14,311 nt of DNA from Ruminococcaceae bacterium UBA6845 (GTDB lineage: Bacteria; Bacillota; Clostridia; Oscillospirales; Acutalibacteraceae), in assembly GCA_002449395.1 (NCBI GenBank), contig DKDP01000054.1, forward strand, positions 1,604 to 15,914, in the 5' to 3' direction. A model generated the notes under the pieces. The model ran no database searches. It was not told where the DNA came from and worked only from the letters and a program-made list of their open reading frames with translations. Shown here in pieces: positions 1 through 7,844 of the stretch. The translations under genes and the position numbers were made by a program. Positions within the stretch are counted from its first letter, which is position 1, and each line of letters begins with the position of its first letter.

Positions 1-102
1 ATTCAGTCGGCCGAAGCCTCCGTCATAATTTCATCGTTCGACTTGCATGTGTTAAGCACGCCGCCAGCGTTCGTCCTGAGCCAGGATCAAACTCTCTAAA
101 AA
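1..102 (-). rRNA. rrs: 16S ribosomal RNA, 5' end only (partial)
   Basis: Read on the minus strand, this stretch contains the universal bacterial 16S start motif AGAGTTTGATCCTGGCTCAG (its first base is at 95), followed by the helix-4/5 region with ACACATGCAAGTCGA and the beginning of variable region V1. The mature 5' end is placed at about 102, seven bases upstream of AGAGTTTGATC as in other bacteria; the exact base is inferred. The gene runs off the left edge, so only about 100 of roughly 1500 bases are present. The sequence type is Firmicutes-like, but the fragment is too short to name a genus. Confidence 0.97.
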
Positions 103-319
103 TTATTTCTAAACACATCTCTGTGTCTAAATCATTTTCAGAGCTTAATTCGCTCATTTTTCGCCATTGCTGGCTTTCCAGTTATTACTGTTTTAAAAGT
201 ACGTTTTGTTTTACAAAACTTTAAGAAATCTTTCAAGGGTAATTTCTGTTTATCGTTGTTTAATTTTCAAGGTGCAATTTCACTTCCGACGTGTTTGAAA
301 CGTCGTTTTTGAAGTGAGC
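103..319 (-). promoter_or_regulatory. rRNA operon leader with 5' hairpin and boxA-like element
   Basis: This is the predicted untranslated leader between the rRNA promoter and the 16S 5' end. It begins with a hairpin at 281-316: an outer 6-bp stem (281-286 with 311-316) and an inner 5-bp stem (287-291 with 301-305), separated by five unpaired bases on one side. Further downstream, 257-272 reads CCTTGAAAATTAAACA on the minus strand, which resembles the boxA-like antitermination and processing element found around Firmicutes rRNA genes. A weaker hairpin is at 203-219 (GTTTTG/CAAAAC). No coding sequence is seen here. The boxA assignment rests on resemblance only. Confidence 0.6.
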
Positions 320-325
320 TTGTTT

Positions 326-354
326 ATTATATCAAATGGTTTTCCATTTGTCAA
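326..354 (-). promoter_or_regulatory. rRNA operon promoter (sigma-A consensus)
   Basis: On the minus strand, a perfect TTGACA -35 box (349-354) is separated by exactly 17 bases from a perfect TATAAT -10 box (326-331). The predicted start is near 319, just ahead of the leader hairpin. The perfect match and its position upstream of 16S rRNA mark it as the rrn promoter. The spacer holds a perfect inverted repeat, listed separately. Confidence 0.92.
334..349. repeat. Perfect inverted repeat inside the rRNA promoter spacer
   Basis: AAATGG and CCATTT flank a four-base TTTT centre, giving a 6-4-6 palindrome that fills nearly all of the -35/-10 spacer and touches the last base of the -35 box. It could be an operator, or simply a product of AT-rich composition. 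No known regulator is recognised. Confidence 0.7.
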
Positions 355-382
355 CACAATTTTACAATTTTTTTGATGTTAT

Positions 383-991
383 TCAACTCTTCCGGGTGTT
401 GCGTCTCTTTCTTCCCCGTGATCTGCCTACTGCCTTTATGCCTTTTATTGTTCTTCCGTTTATCCGATTCTTAGCCTCATAAAGAAGTTTTGCATCCTGC
501 TCAAGATAGGAATCACAGAAAATATTCTTGATTTCGGATATTTTCACTACTGTACTGCCGTCCGCCTTACCGTAATCGTCAATAACGTCAACGCTTATAT
601 GTATGTCGTCAAAATCCTTTATATATCCGCAGACATAGCTGTCCTCGAGGCAAAGAGAAACGACATATTTTTTCTCCGAGGCAAAGTTCAAAAGTGTTTT
701 TAAAGGATCGCCGTCCGACTCCGGAAAATCAGGATGTTTCTGATTTTTCAGATCATACAGTCTGTGAATCTTCTTGCTGTATTCATTGTCTGTATCAATC
801 TGAAAAAGATCCTGCATTTTATAAAGAATGAATCCGTCATACAATCCACGCTTGCTCATACTCGCAATGATTATATATTCATCGTTGTATGCACAGACGT
901 AACCGGTTCTAAATTTGTCGGTATTGTCCGCATCAAAAGAGAAATTGGCTGTTTTCTTATTTTTGAGACATTCCTCTACCGTATTTTTCAT
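383..991 (-). CDS. Uncharacterised protein with two 50-residue repeats and a basic C-terminal tail
   Basis: The product has 202 residues, no signal peptide and no membrane segment, so it is probably cytoplasmic. I do not recognise the family. Residues 30-79 and 122-171 align without gaps over 50 positions. Both copies start with Gly-Tyr, share an Asp-Gly pair at repeat positions 23-24 and end in Leu-Tyr; I count 12 identities plus many conservative changes. The predicted strand pattern resembles small beta-barrel (Sm/SH3-like) units, but that is only an impression. The last ~25 residues are highly basic (motif GRSRGRKRRNTRK), which suggests nucleic acid or ribosome contact. The ATG at 989-991 follows a GGGGGA ribosome binding site. 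The gene lies 17 bases after the ECF gene and ends 28 bases before the rRNA -35 box, with no clear terminator between. Confidence 0.85.
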   Translation of the reverse strand: MKNTVEECLKNKKTANFSFDADNTDKFRTGYVCAYNDEYIIIASMSKRGLYDGFILYKMQDLFQIDTDNEYSKKIHRLYDLKNQKHPDFPESDGDPLKTLLNFASEKKYVVSLCLEDSYVCGYIKDFDDIHISVDVIDDYGKADGSTVVKISEIKNIFCDSYLEQDAKLLYEAKNRINGRTIKGIKAVGRSRGRKRRNTRKS

Positions 992-1008
992 ACATATTCC
1001 CCCGTCAA

Positions 1009-1605
1009 TTAAAATCTATTCTTGAGCGCTTTGTTAAGTGCTGCGGAAACAGCCGAGCCGATCACTGTACTTGCGATCCACTCAATAACGGCATTGACTG
1101 TTATCAAGGCGGAAATTACCGCAATAACGCTGTTGCCGAAGCTGCGTATATAGTCGGTATTGTAGAATAAAAGAAGCAGGAAGCCGACAAACAGCAAGGT
1201 GTTGAGGAATCCGCCGCAGAATGAGGTTACTGCGGTTCCTACGGCGACGTGTTTTTTCGCCTTGAAGCCTTTATAGATAAGTCCGCAGAATAATCCCATA
1301 AGAGCTCTCGGCACGAAGCACATTATGAATGTGAACACGGGATTGATTCCGAAGAGAGTTGTTCCGAAAGCGTCCATACCAAAGCACTGTATAAAGCTCG
1401 TTGCGCCGAACATTATGCCGAGAACCAAACCGACAACGGGACCGCCGACAATTGCTCCGATAATTACGGGAATTGTAAGGAATGTTATCGAGACAACGCC
1501 TATCTTCAGATATCCGATCGGGGTAAATGCCATTACAAAGATCAGTGCCGTAAGAACAGCGGTTAATGTGAGCTTATAGATTTTTTCCTTGTTTTTTGCT
1601 GCCAT
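1009..1605 (-). CDS. ECF-type transporter S component (substrate-specific membrane subunit)
   Basis: This 198-residue, very hydrophobic protein has about six membrane segments and a short lysine-rich N-terminus (MAAKNKEKIYK). The size and layout are typical of energy-coupling-factor S components, which bind vitamins or other micronutrients and dock onto a shared EcfT/EcfA1/EcfA2 energising module. The stretch around residues 28-65 (PIGYLKIG, then TIPVIIGAIVGGP and the Gly-rich segment after it) is typical of the ECF S families that resemble pantothenate and riboflavin transporters. The substrate cannot be assigned, and no vitamin riboswitch precedes the gene. No EcfA/T genes are in the window, so it must use a module encoded elsewhere. 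The ATG follows a good AAGGAGAT site that lies in the 12-base gap after the flippase stop, so the two are co-transcribed. Confidence 0.85.
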   Translation of the reverse strand: MAAKNKEKIYKLTLTAVLTALIFVMAFTPIGYLKIGVVSITFLTIPVIIGAIVGGPVVGLVLGIMFGATSFIQCFGMDAFGTTLFGINPVFTFIMCFVPRALMGLFCGLIYKGFKAKKHVAVGTAVTSFCGGFLNTLLFVGFLLLLFYNTDYIRSFGNSVIAVISALITVNAVIEWIASTVIGSAVSAALNKALKNRF

Positions 1606-1617
1606 AATAATATCTCC

Positions 1618-3153
1618 TTATTTCTTTTTTACCTTGGAAAAGACCGCATTGCGTGCAATCGAAATTGCACCGACAAAATCCTTGCGGCAGAAAATTAAAT
1701 TAATTGCTCCGTTTACAGCCAATACGATTACACCGACCGCACAGGCGTAGAGCGCCCAATGCAGATATGTTCCCGTGCCGAAATCCGGAACAAAATGAAC
1801 AATTGAAGCCGAGATAGCAACAGTCAGCGCCGAAATTGCCATACGTTTGAAGAAGAACCTCATACTTCTGTTTAAAATATTCTTTGAAAGATAGTATACA
1901 TACTGAACTGTTCTGAACGTCATTGCAACGAGTGTGCCGACAGCGACGCCGACTATTCCGTAAAAATACACAAGAATTGCCGAAATCACGATATTAATTC
2001 CTGCCTCGGCAAAGGCGCCGTTCCTCGTCTGACGGTAATGTCCTGCGGCATAGACAACGCTGTGGTAAGGGATCCTTATCGAATACATTGCGTTGGCAAG
2101 CACAAGAATATAGCCGAACAGCGGCCTTATATATTCAGCATCCGTAACTCCCCTCATATACACACGCATAAACGGAACTATCAGCAGCCCCGCACAGGTA
2201 AAAAGCACCGTGACAAGGGTGAATGATGCAAACTCATAGAGATTAAACTTGCGGTTGAGATTTTCGTATTCTTTCTTTGCAATCATATTGCCGAGTGCCG
2301 CCTCAACGCCCGAGGAGAGACTGCCCGCAACTTTCATTATTCCGTTGACAATAGAATAATATACAGTATAAACGGAAACTTCCGCAAATGCAAGAGAATC
2401 GGTGATTTTGGAGAAAATTGTCAGAATAACGACATCGGTATTGAGATTGACAAAATATGCAATGTGGTGTCCGAGTCCGTCCCAGCGCTGTTCAACCGCC
2501 TTGTTATCGGGCTTGACGGTTTTATCAATACTGTATTTCCGTCTGACGTAAATATTCAGCGCAATCGGTCTCAGAACATAGATAAGAGAAGTTGCAAGTT
2601 TAAGGACGTGTATTGACGCACCGAGCTTTATAAAGACAACAACCATAATTGCATTGAGGATTATCGTTCCGATCTGCAAAAATGATGTGATATAGCGCCG
2701 CTGGTCTGCCTGGACAAGCACCGTGTATGTCATTCCGAAATAATACTGTGCAAAGGTGCTCAATCCGATAATAACCACAAGCAAACCCGTAAACAGCCAT
2801 CCGAAGCTCTTATTTACAAGAATCGGGAAAACTGCCGCCAGAACTACCATATATCCCGCAAAAATATAGGCAATCTTTCTGAAGAAGATTTCAGCCGATC
2901 TGACTATTCCGCTTATTGCAGTGTTGTTCTTATCGGCAAGCGGCTTATACAGAGCGGCTCGAACCACTCCTCCGACGCCTGCCTCAACAAGCGCAATATA
3001 GCTCAAGAACTGCGTGATTGAGGAGGTCAGCGCATTTACTTCCGAGCCGTATGTTCCGATAATCAGTCTCGGAACGATAAAGCCGCATATTACGCTTACA
3101 AATTCAAGCAACAGCGTTGCCGCAGAATTAAGCAAAGCCTTTTTACTTCGCAA
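1618..3153 (-). CDS. Polysaccharide/lipid-linked oligosaccharide flippase (MOP superfamily, Wzx-like)
   Basis: The product is an integral membrane protein of about 511 residues with 12-14 hydrophobic segments. It has the N-terminal pattern of the polysaccharide-transport branch of the MOP/MATE superfamily: a short basic start (RSKK), a first long helix, PRLIIGTYGSEVNAL, and a later GVGGVVRAALYKPLA segment. Such proteins flip undecaprenyl-linked sugars across the membrane for capsule, exopolysaccharide or wall-polymer assembly. No glycosyltransferases are adjacent, so its substrate is unknown. Start choice: an in-frame TTG at 3172-3174 is possible but has only a poor site. I prefer the TTG at 3151-3153, which sits 8 bases after GGGGAGG (3162-3168); a GTG at 3157-3159 lies too close to that site. 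It begins 27 bases after the protease stop and probably shares its transcript. Confidence 0.87.
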   Translation of the reverse strand: MRSKKALLNSAATLLLEFVSVICGFIVPRLIIGTYGSEVNALTSSITQFLSYIALVEAGVGGVVRAALYKPLADKNNTAISGIVRSAEIFFRKIAYIFAGYMVVLAAVFPILVNKSFGWLFTGLLVVIIGLSTFAQYYFGMTYTVLVQADQRRYITSFLQIGTIILNAIMVVVFIKLGASIHVLKLATSLIYVLRPIALNIYVRRKYSIDKTVKPDNKAVEQRWDGLGHHIAYFVNLNTDVVILTIFSKITDSLAFAEVSVYTVYYSIVNGIMKVAGSLSSGVEAALGNMIAKKEYENLNRKFNLYEFASFTLVTVLFTCAGLLIVPFMRVYMRGVTDAEYIRPLFGYILVLANAMYSIRIPYHSVVYAAGHYRQTRNGAFAEAGINIVISAILVYFYGIVGVAVGTLVAMTFRTVQYVYYLSKNILNRSMRFFFKRMAISALTVAISASIVHFVPDFGTGTYLHWALYACAVGVIVLAVNGAINLIFCRKDFVGAISIARNAVFSKVKKK

Positions 3154-3180
3154 GCGCACCGCCTCCCCTTTCAATAAATT

Positions 3181-5832
3181 TTATAAACCTAAGCCGCAAT
3201 TAATCGGATATTCGTTATCGGATTCGGTAATGCTTCCGTCCGCATTTGTATCTGCCGCCTTAATATAATATTCGGGCAGAGTCAGCATACCTGCCGCCAT
3301 AGCATTGATTATTACCGCATCGCATCCGTCGGCAACGCCGTCGCCGTTGACATCACCTTTAATAATAATTGTGTATCTTCTCACCAGCACACCGTCGGCG
3401 GTGTAAAGAAGAACCTGTCCGCCCGTGCACACATTGTCGTATCTGAAGTAGCCGCCGTTTGTCGCCTCAAGATAAAGATTGAGATTAGCGGCTTTCTGCG
3501 GCAGGCCCGTTATATAACCGTCCGCAACCGAAACTGTCTGCGATTCAACGGAGATAAGATCTGGCATTTCCTTTTCGGGGAGGTCCTTATATGTCAGACT
3601 GATTGCGCCCGTACCCGTGAGAACCGAGCCGAGATAAACTCTGTTCTTATAAATCGTCATATCCGCCGCCTGACAGTTTGAGCAGGGAGATCCTCCGAGC
3701 TGTTTCCACTCTCCGCTGTCAAGATAAAGGATCTGGCTGTCCTCACCCGATGCAATCAGCGAGGCACAAACCGTTCCGTTTTCCGAAATATCCATTGAAG
3801 CCTCAAGAATATTGGTTATGGTCGTCGGCACCTCATATTGAGTTACCTTTGAATCGCCGTCGACCTTAACTATTATGGGTTTGCTTCCCGATGCCGCCGC
3901 AATCATCCAGTATTCGCCGTTGTAGCCGATACTTCTGTGGAGATTTGACGAAACGAGCGGATTCGGAATCTGAATATTCTCCCACTGTCCGGTGGTAAGA
4001 TTATAACGCTTAACCTGTGTGTACTGTGTTCCTCCGCCAAATGAGAAGTTACAGTAAGTTACATATATATAATTGCCGACCGTGCTGAGGCTCGGATTGG
4101 CGAAATAATCGGCGGTCAATGATGAATTGACGTTTGTGACGCCGCTCGGCGTGATTTTCTTTATGCTCAGCGTTGTTCCGTCAACCGTCCATGCGCCGTA
4201 AAATCCTGAATCTCCCAAGAAAAGCTGAAGATCATTCGGGTAGCTGACAGAGTTGTCCGTATACACCGTCTGCCAAGAGGCACCGTTATATTTTGCAAGA
4301 ACGGGTTTGCCGCTTGAATTGAGATAGAGGACATATGGGATGTCATTGTATACTTTCAATGTCATACTGCTGACATTTGAAAATACCGAGCCGAGCGCAG
4401 TCCAAGACGTGCCGTTGTATTTGAATACTTTATTTACAAAGTTCCAGCTTTCACGACCCATTACGTTTGCGTAGATATTTCCCTCACTGTCGGTATCAAT
4501 GTTAATTCCCGTAGCTTCCATCGCAATGTCGTTCGGGACAAGCTCCCAGAGTCCGAGTGAGGAATAATCGGGAAACTCGACGTGAAAAGTGATTTGCGAA
4601 GAGTCGTCGTTATACTTTACATCGGATATAACTATACCGCTGTTTGTGCCGTTGGAATAGAAAATCGTTCCGTCGGTAAGAGGTGCGTCAAAATCCGCAA
4701 CACCGAAGCTCGTTCTGTTATCGTTCGGATCAAGTGCGGATTTGAAGAAATCGCCTGCACTTGCGCTTGTGCTTGTTTCTCCCGGGCGGTAAACGTAGAG
4801 ATAATCCTCTCCCCATGCATTCGTCTGATTGACAACGGACTTGTTAACTCTGTAAATGAGCAGTCCCGACGACGGAATTTTCGTCTCAAAGCCGAGATTT
4901 GAATAATTATCGGTTATTTTCTTTCTGTATTCGAGCATAAAACTCTCGCTTGCCGACATCGGCGTCTTGATCTCATAAAGAATCGTGTCCGAATCGGGAT
5001 CACTTACCGGATCAAGGGTATATGTTCCGCTCTGTGTGATCTGCTGCATCGGAATCCAGCCGAGCTTATAGCGCTGATAAGAAAGCGGATACTGCATAAA
5101 AAAGCTGTCGTGCGCCATAATGTCCCATATGCCGACGGGTGTTCCGTCTGTTCCGCTTCGGCGGTAAAGATCGGGCAAGCCGACGCTGTGCAGAAATTCG
5201 TGAGTAATAACTCCCTGACACGCCGCAACGGCACCCGTGACGCTGTATGAGTCAATAAAATTATAGTTGCCGACCTGGCAGTTATTCTTTATCTTTGTCG
5301 AAACCTCCGTGACACTCTTATGCGGCCACATAAAATCGGAGCCGCTGGGGCATTTGCCCTGAATGATAACAGTGAGGTTATCAACAACGCCGGAGTATTT
5401 GTTATCGAGCTTGTCCGAGGGCATCTTTATCTTGCCCGAATTGAATGCGCCGATAACCTCCTGAATGATGCTCGTATCATTGCTGTTATCGTGCGAAGCC
5501 GCCAGAGTAAACGGCGTAATCGTGTCTCCGTCAAGCTGAGGAAAGATGTTGTTTACATTCAGCTTGCCTCTTGAAATTTCGGAAATATACTTCTTAAATG
5601 AAAAATCAATGCTTGATCCGACATACATCTTTGAAGTATCGTTATAATACATCATTATCTTCTGCGTATTGTCGGCAACCTCGGTAGTTGTGTCCTCCGG
5701 GAACTTGACGAACACAATAAGATTTGCCATAGTTTCGGCTCCGCTTGTCTGAGCCGCAGTCGGAAATGCTACGGAAGCTATTATAAGAATAACCGAAAGT
5801 AACACGCCTGCAAATGAACGAACAGTTTTCAT
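3181..5832 (-). CDS. Secreted M6-family metalloprotease with C-terminal type I dockerin
   Basis: The 883-residue product starts with a signal peptide (basic MKTVR, hydrophobic core to about residue 22, likely cleavage after PTAA at 27). Residues ~35-420 form an M6 (immune inhibitor A-like) zinc peptidase: HEFLHSVGLPD gives zinc ligands His211 and His215, catalytic Glu212 and Asp221, and the Met-turn is in GIWDIMA (Met239). Residues ~425-790 carry repeated YNG-x-SW-like blades suggestive of a beta-propeller. Residues 826-883 form a dockerin with two calcium loops, GDVNGDGVADGCD (826-838) and AADTNADGSITESD (859-872). The enzyme is therefore probably exported and attached to a cohesin scaffold or the cell surface. 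Its own promoter lies at 5862-5890; the flippase, ECF and repeat-protein genes follow closely. The second dockerin half is short and divergent. Confidence 0.93.
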   Translation of the reverse strand: MKTVRSFAGVLLSVILIIASVAFPTAAQTSGAETMANLIVFVKFPEDTTTEVADNTQKIMMYYNDTSKMYVGSSIDFSFKKYISEISRGKLNVNNIFPQLDGDTITPFTLAASHDNSNDTSIIQEVIGAFNSGKIKMPSDKLDNKYSGVVDNLTVIIQGKCPSGSDFMWPHKSVTEVSTKIKNNCQVGNYNFIDSYSVTGAVAACQGVITHEFLHSVGLPDLYRRSGTDGTPVGIWDIMAHDSFFMQYPLSYQRYKLGWIPMQQITQSGTYTLDPVSDPDSDTILYEIKTPMSASESFMLEYRKKITDNYSNLGFETKIPSSGLLIYRVNKSVVNQTNAWGEDYLYVYRPGETSTSASAGDFFKSALDPNDNRTSFGVADFDAPLTDGTIFYSNGTNSGIVISDVKYNDDSSQITFHVEFPDYSSLGLWELVPNDIAMEATGINIDTDSEGNIYANVMGRESWNFVNKVFKYNGTSWTALGSVFSNVSSMTLKVYNDIPYVLYLNSSGKPVLAKYNGASWQTVYTDNSVSYPNDLQLFLGDSGFYGAWTVDGTTLSIKKITPSGVTNVNSSLTADYFANPSLSTVGNYIYVTYCNFSFGGGTQYTQVKRYNLTTGQWENIQIPNPLVSSNLHRSIGYNGEYWMIAAASGSKPIIVKVDGDSKVTQYEVPTTITNILEASMDISENGTVCASLIASGEDSQILYLDSGEWKQLGGSPCSNCQAADMTIYKNRVYLGSVLTGTGAISLTYKDLPEKEMPDLISVESQTVSVADGYITGLPQKAANLNLYLEATNGGYFRYDNVCTGGQVLLYTADGVLVRRYTIIIKGDVNGDGVADGCDAVIINAMAAGMLTLPEYYIKAADTNADGSITESDNEYPINCGLGL

Positions 5833-5861
5833 AACATCACCATCTCTGACATCTTTTTACA

Positions 5862-5890
5862 ATTATAACATTTAAAAATAAATTTGTCAT
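5862..5890 (-). promoter_or_regulatory. Promoter of the metalloprotease operon
   Basis: On the minus strand, ATGACA (5885-5890, five of six matches to TTGACA) lies 17 bases from a perfect TATAAT (5862-5867). A TG one base upstream of the -10 box makes it an extended -10. The start is expected near 5855, about 23 bases before the protease ATG. This promoter probably serves all four genes down to 383. Confidence 0.8.
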
Positions 5891-5900
5891 TAGATATTTA

Positions 5901-5958
5901 AAACAAAAGCCGCCACGGTAAAAGGATTATTCTGCGTCCTATACCGAAAAGCGGCTTT
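5901..5958 (-). terminator. Terminator after the flavodiiron gene
   Basis: On the minus strand, AAAGCCGC (5951-5958) pairs perfectly with GCGGCTTT (5906-5913), and an inner CGGTA/TACCG stem can form within the loop. The 3' arm runs into TTTTGTTTT. It lies about 60 bases after the flavodiiron stop and just upstream of the protease promoter, so it separates the two transcripts. The loop is long, so efficiency is uncertain. Confidence 0.72.
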
Positions 5959-6019
5959 AAAACATCACAATTTCTTGATTTTCGGAAAACACGGCACAAC
6001 CGGGTGTGCGGTACTTCCT

Positions 6020-7810
6020 TTATTTTATCGGTTCAAAATCCGATGCTCCGTGCTTGCAGAGCGGACAGATGAAATCCTCGGGCAGTTCGTCACCCTCATA
6101 GATATATCCGCAAACCTTGCAGACCCAGCCCTTTTTGCCGTCGGTCTGCGGCTTCGGCTTAACATTCTTCTGATAATATGTGTAGGTCATTGTCTCAGCG
6201 TCGGAGATTACTCTCGCCTCGGTCACCGAGCAGATAAACATACCGTGAGTGTCAAGGTCAACATACTGCTCTACCTTAAGTGACATAAACGAATTGATAT
6301 ATCTCGGCAGGAACGCAAGTCCGTTATCCGATCTGAGCGGCGGACAGTTTTCAAACTTATCGGCATTTCTTCCGCTTCTGAATCCGAAGTTTTCAAAGAC
6401 GCTGAACGGTGCGTCAACCGAAAGACAGTTGAGATTCATTTTGCCCGTCTGCTTGATTACGTGGTGGGAATAATTGTCCTTATTGATCGTTACCGCAATT
6501 CTGTTCGGCGAATTTGTTACCTGAGAAACGGTGTTCACAATCAGTCCGTTATCTCTCCTGCCGTCATTCGATGTGACAACATAGAGGCCGTAGCCGATAT
6601 TGAAAAGTGCGGAAAGATCGTTTTTGTTGGCGGTTTCGCCGTCCTGTGCGATATAATCACGGCAAAGCTCATCGCTGAGAGCCTCGAGTTCAGCTGTTGA
6701 AGCCTCATTGAGTGCGGAACGGATGTGAACAACGGATTCCGCAAAATTGATTCCTTTAGACTTTTCAAACATACCCTTCATCACTTTTGCCGCAAGCGGA
6801 GCCCACGTGCCGTTTTCAATGAAAGCAACGGTTCTGTTCTTATACTCCCTCTCTGTAAGGGACTCGATAAATGTGCGCATAAACGGGAAAATGTCTGCAT
6901 TATATGTTGTGGTCGCAAGCACAAGTTTTCCGTAACGGAAAGCGTCCTCGACAGCCTCAGCCATATCGCATCTGGCAAGATCATTGACTGCAACCTTTGG
7001 ACAACCCTTTGCTCTGAGCTTGTCGGCAAGGATTTCAACAGCTTTTTTGGTGTTGCCGTAAACCGACGTGTAAGCAATCACAATGCCCTCCGACTCAATA
7101 CCGTAGGATGACCACGTGTTGTAGAGATCAAGGTAATATCCGAGATTTTCGGAAAGAATCGGACCGTGAAGCGGGCAAATAATTTCTATATCGAGCTTTG
7201 ACGCTTTCTGAAGCAGCTTCTGCACCTGAACGCCGTATTTTCCGACAATTCCGAAATAATAACGTCTTGCCTCGCAAGCCCAGTCCTCATCAACGTCAAG
7301 CGCACCGAATTTGCCGAATCCGTCGGCGGAGAAGAGCACCTTATCGCACTCATCGTAAGTCACCATAACCTCAGGCCAATGCACCATCGGAGCTGCTACA
7401 AAATTCAGCTTGTGCTTACCGAGGTCAAGCACCGAGCCCTCGGAAATAACAATCTGCCTGTCGGGAAGGTCGTCCCCGAAGAACTGACCCATCATCGCAA
7501 AAGCCTTTGCCGAGGCAACAACCTTTACCTCGGGATAAGCCGCAATGAAGCTCATTATATTTGCCGAATGATCCGGCTCCATATGCTGAACAATAAGGTA
7601 ATCGGGCTTTCTGCCGTCAAGTACCTCGGCGATATTATCAAGCCACTCGTGCCTGAATCTTGCGTCAACCGTATCGAGCACGGCGATTTTGTCATCAACA
7701 ATTACATAGGAATTATAAGCCATTCCGTTTTCAACAACATACTGTCCCTCAAAAAGATCGATATCGTGATCATTGACCCCTACATATCTTATATCGTTTG
7801 TAACATTCAT
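6020..7810 (-). CDS. fprA: Flavodiiron protein fused to flavin reductase and rubredoxin (FprA-Hrb fusion)
   Basis: The 596-residue protein is predicted to reduce O2 to water, and perhaps NO to N2O, in the cytoplasm. Domains: a metallo-beta-lactamase-like diiron core (~1-235) with ligands His76, Glu78, Asp80 and His81 (H-x-E-x-D-H), His144, Asp163 and His215; a flavodoxin domain (~241-390) with the FMN loop TSVYGNT (248-254); a flavin reductase split-barrel (~398-545); and a rubredoxin (~561-596) with iron ligands Cys564, Cys567, Cys582 and Cys585. In Moorella the last two domains form the separate protein Hrb, which feeds electrons from NADH to FprA; here both partners are one chain. The ATG follows an AAGGGAG site 8 bases upstream. 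The gene is monocistronic, with its own promoter, a PerR/Fur-like operator and a terminator. Confidence 0.95.
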   Translation of the reverse strand: MNVTNDIRYVGVNDHDIDLFEGQYVVENGMAYNSYVIVDDKIAVLDTVDARFRHEWLDNIAEVLDGRKPDYLIVQHMEPDHSANIMSFIAAYPEVKVVASAKAFAMMGQFFGDDLPDRQIVISEGSVLDLGKHKLNFVAAPMVHWPEVMVTYDECDKVLFSADGFGKFGALDVDEDWACEARRYYFGIVGKYGVQVQKLLQKASKLDIEIICPLHGPILSENLGYYLDLYNTWSSYGIESEGIVIAYTSVYGNTKKAVEILADKLRAKGCPKVAVNDLARCDMAEAVEDAFRYGKLVLATTTYNADIFPFMRTFIESLTEREYKNRTVAFIENGTWAPLAAKVMKGMFEKSKGINFAESVVHIRSALNEASTAELEALSDELCRDYIAQDGETANKNDLSALFNIGYGLYVVTSNDGRRDNGLIVNTVSQVTNSPNRIAVTINKDNYSHHVIKQTGKMNLNCLSVDAPFSVFENFGFRSGRNADKFENCPPLRSDNGLAFLPRYINSFMSLKVEQYVDLDTHGMFICSVTEARVISDAETMTYTYYQKNVKPKPQTDGKKGWVCKVCGYIYEGDELPEDFICPLCKHGASDFEPIK

Positions 7811-7844
7811 TTAGAAAACTCCCTTCAATTACCTTATTAGTCTT

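Noticed and set aside
734..1012. Plus-strand frame of 92 codons opposite the repeat protein
   Set aside because: No ribosome binding site and no domain; the minus-strand gene has a good start site, an internal duplication and operon spacing.
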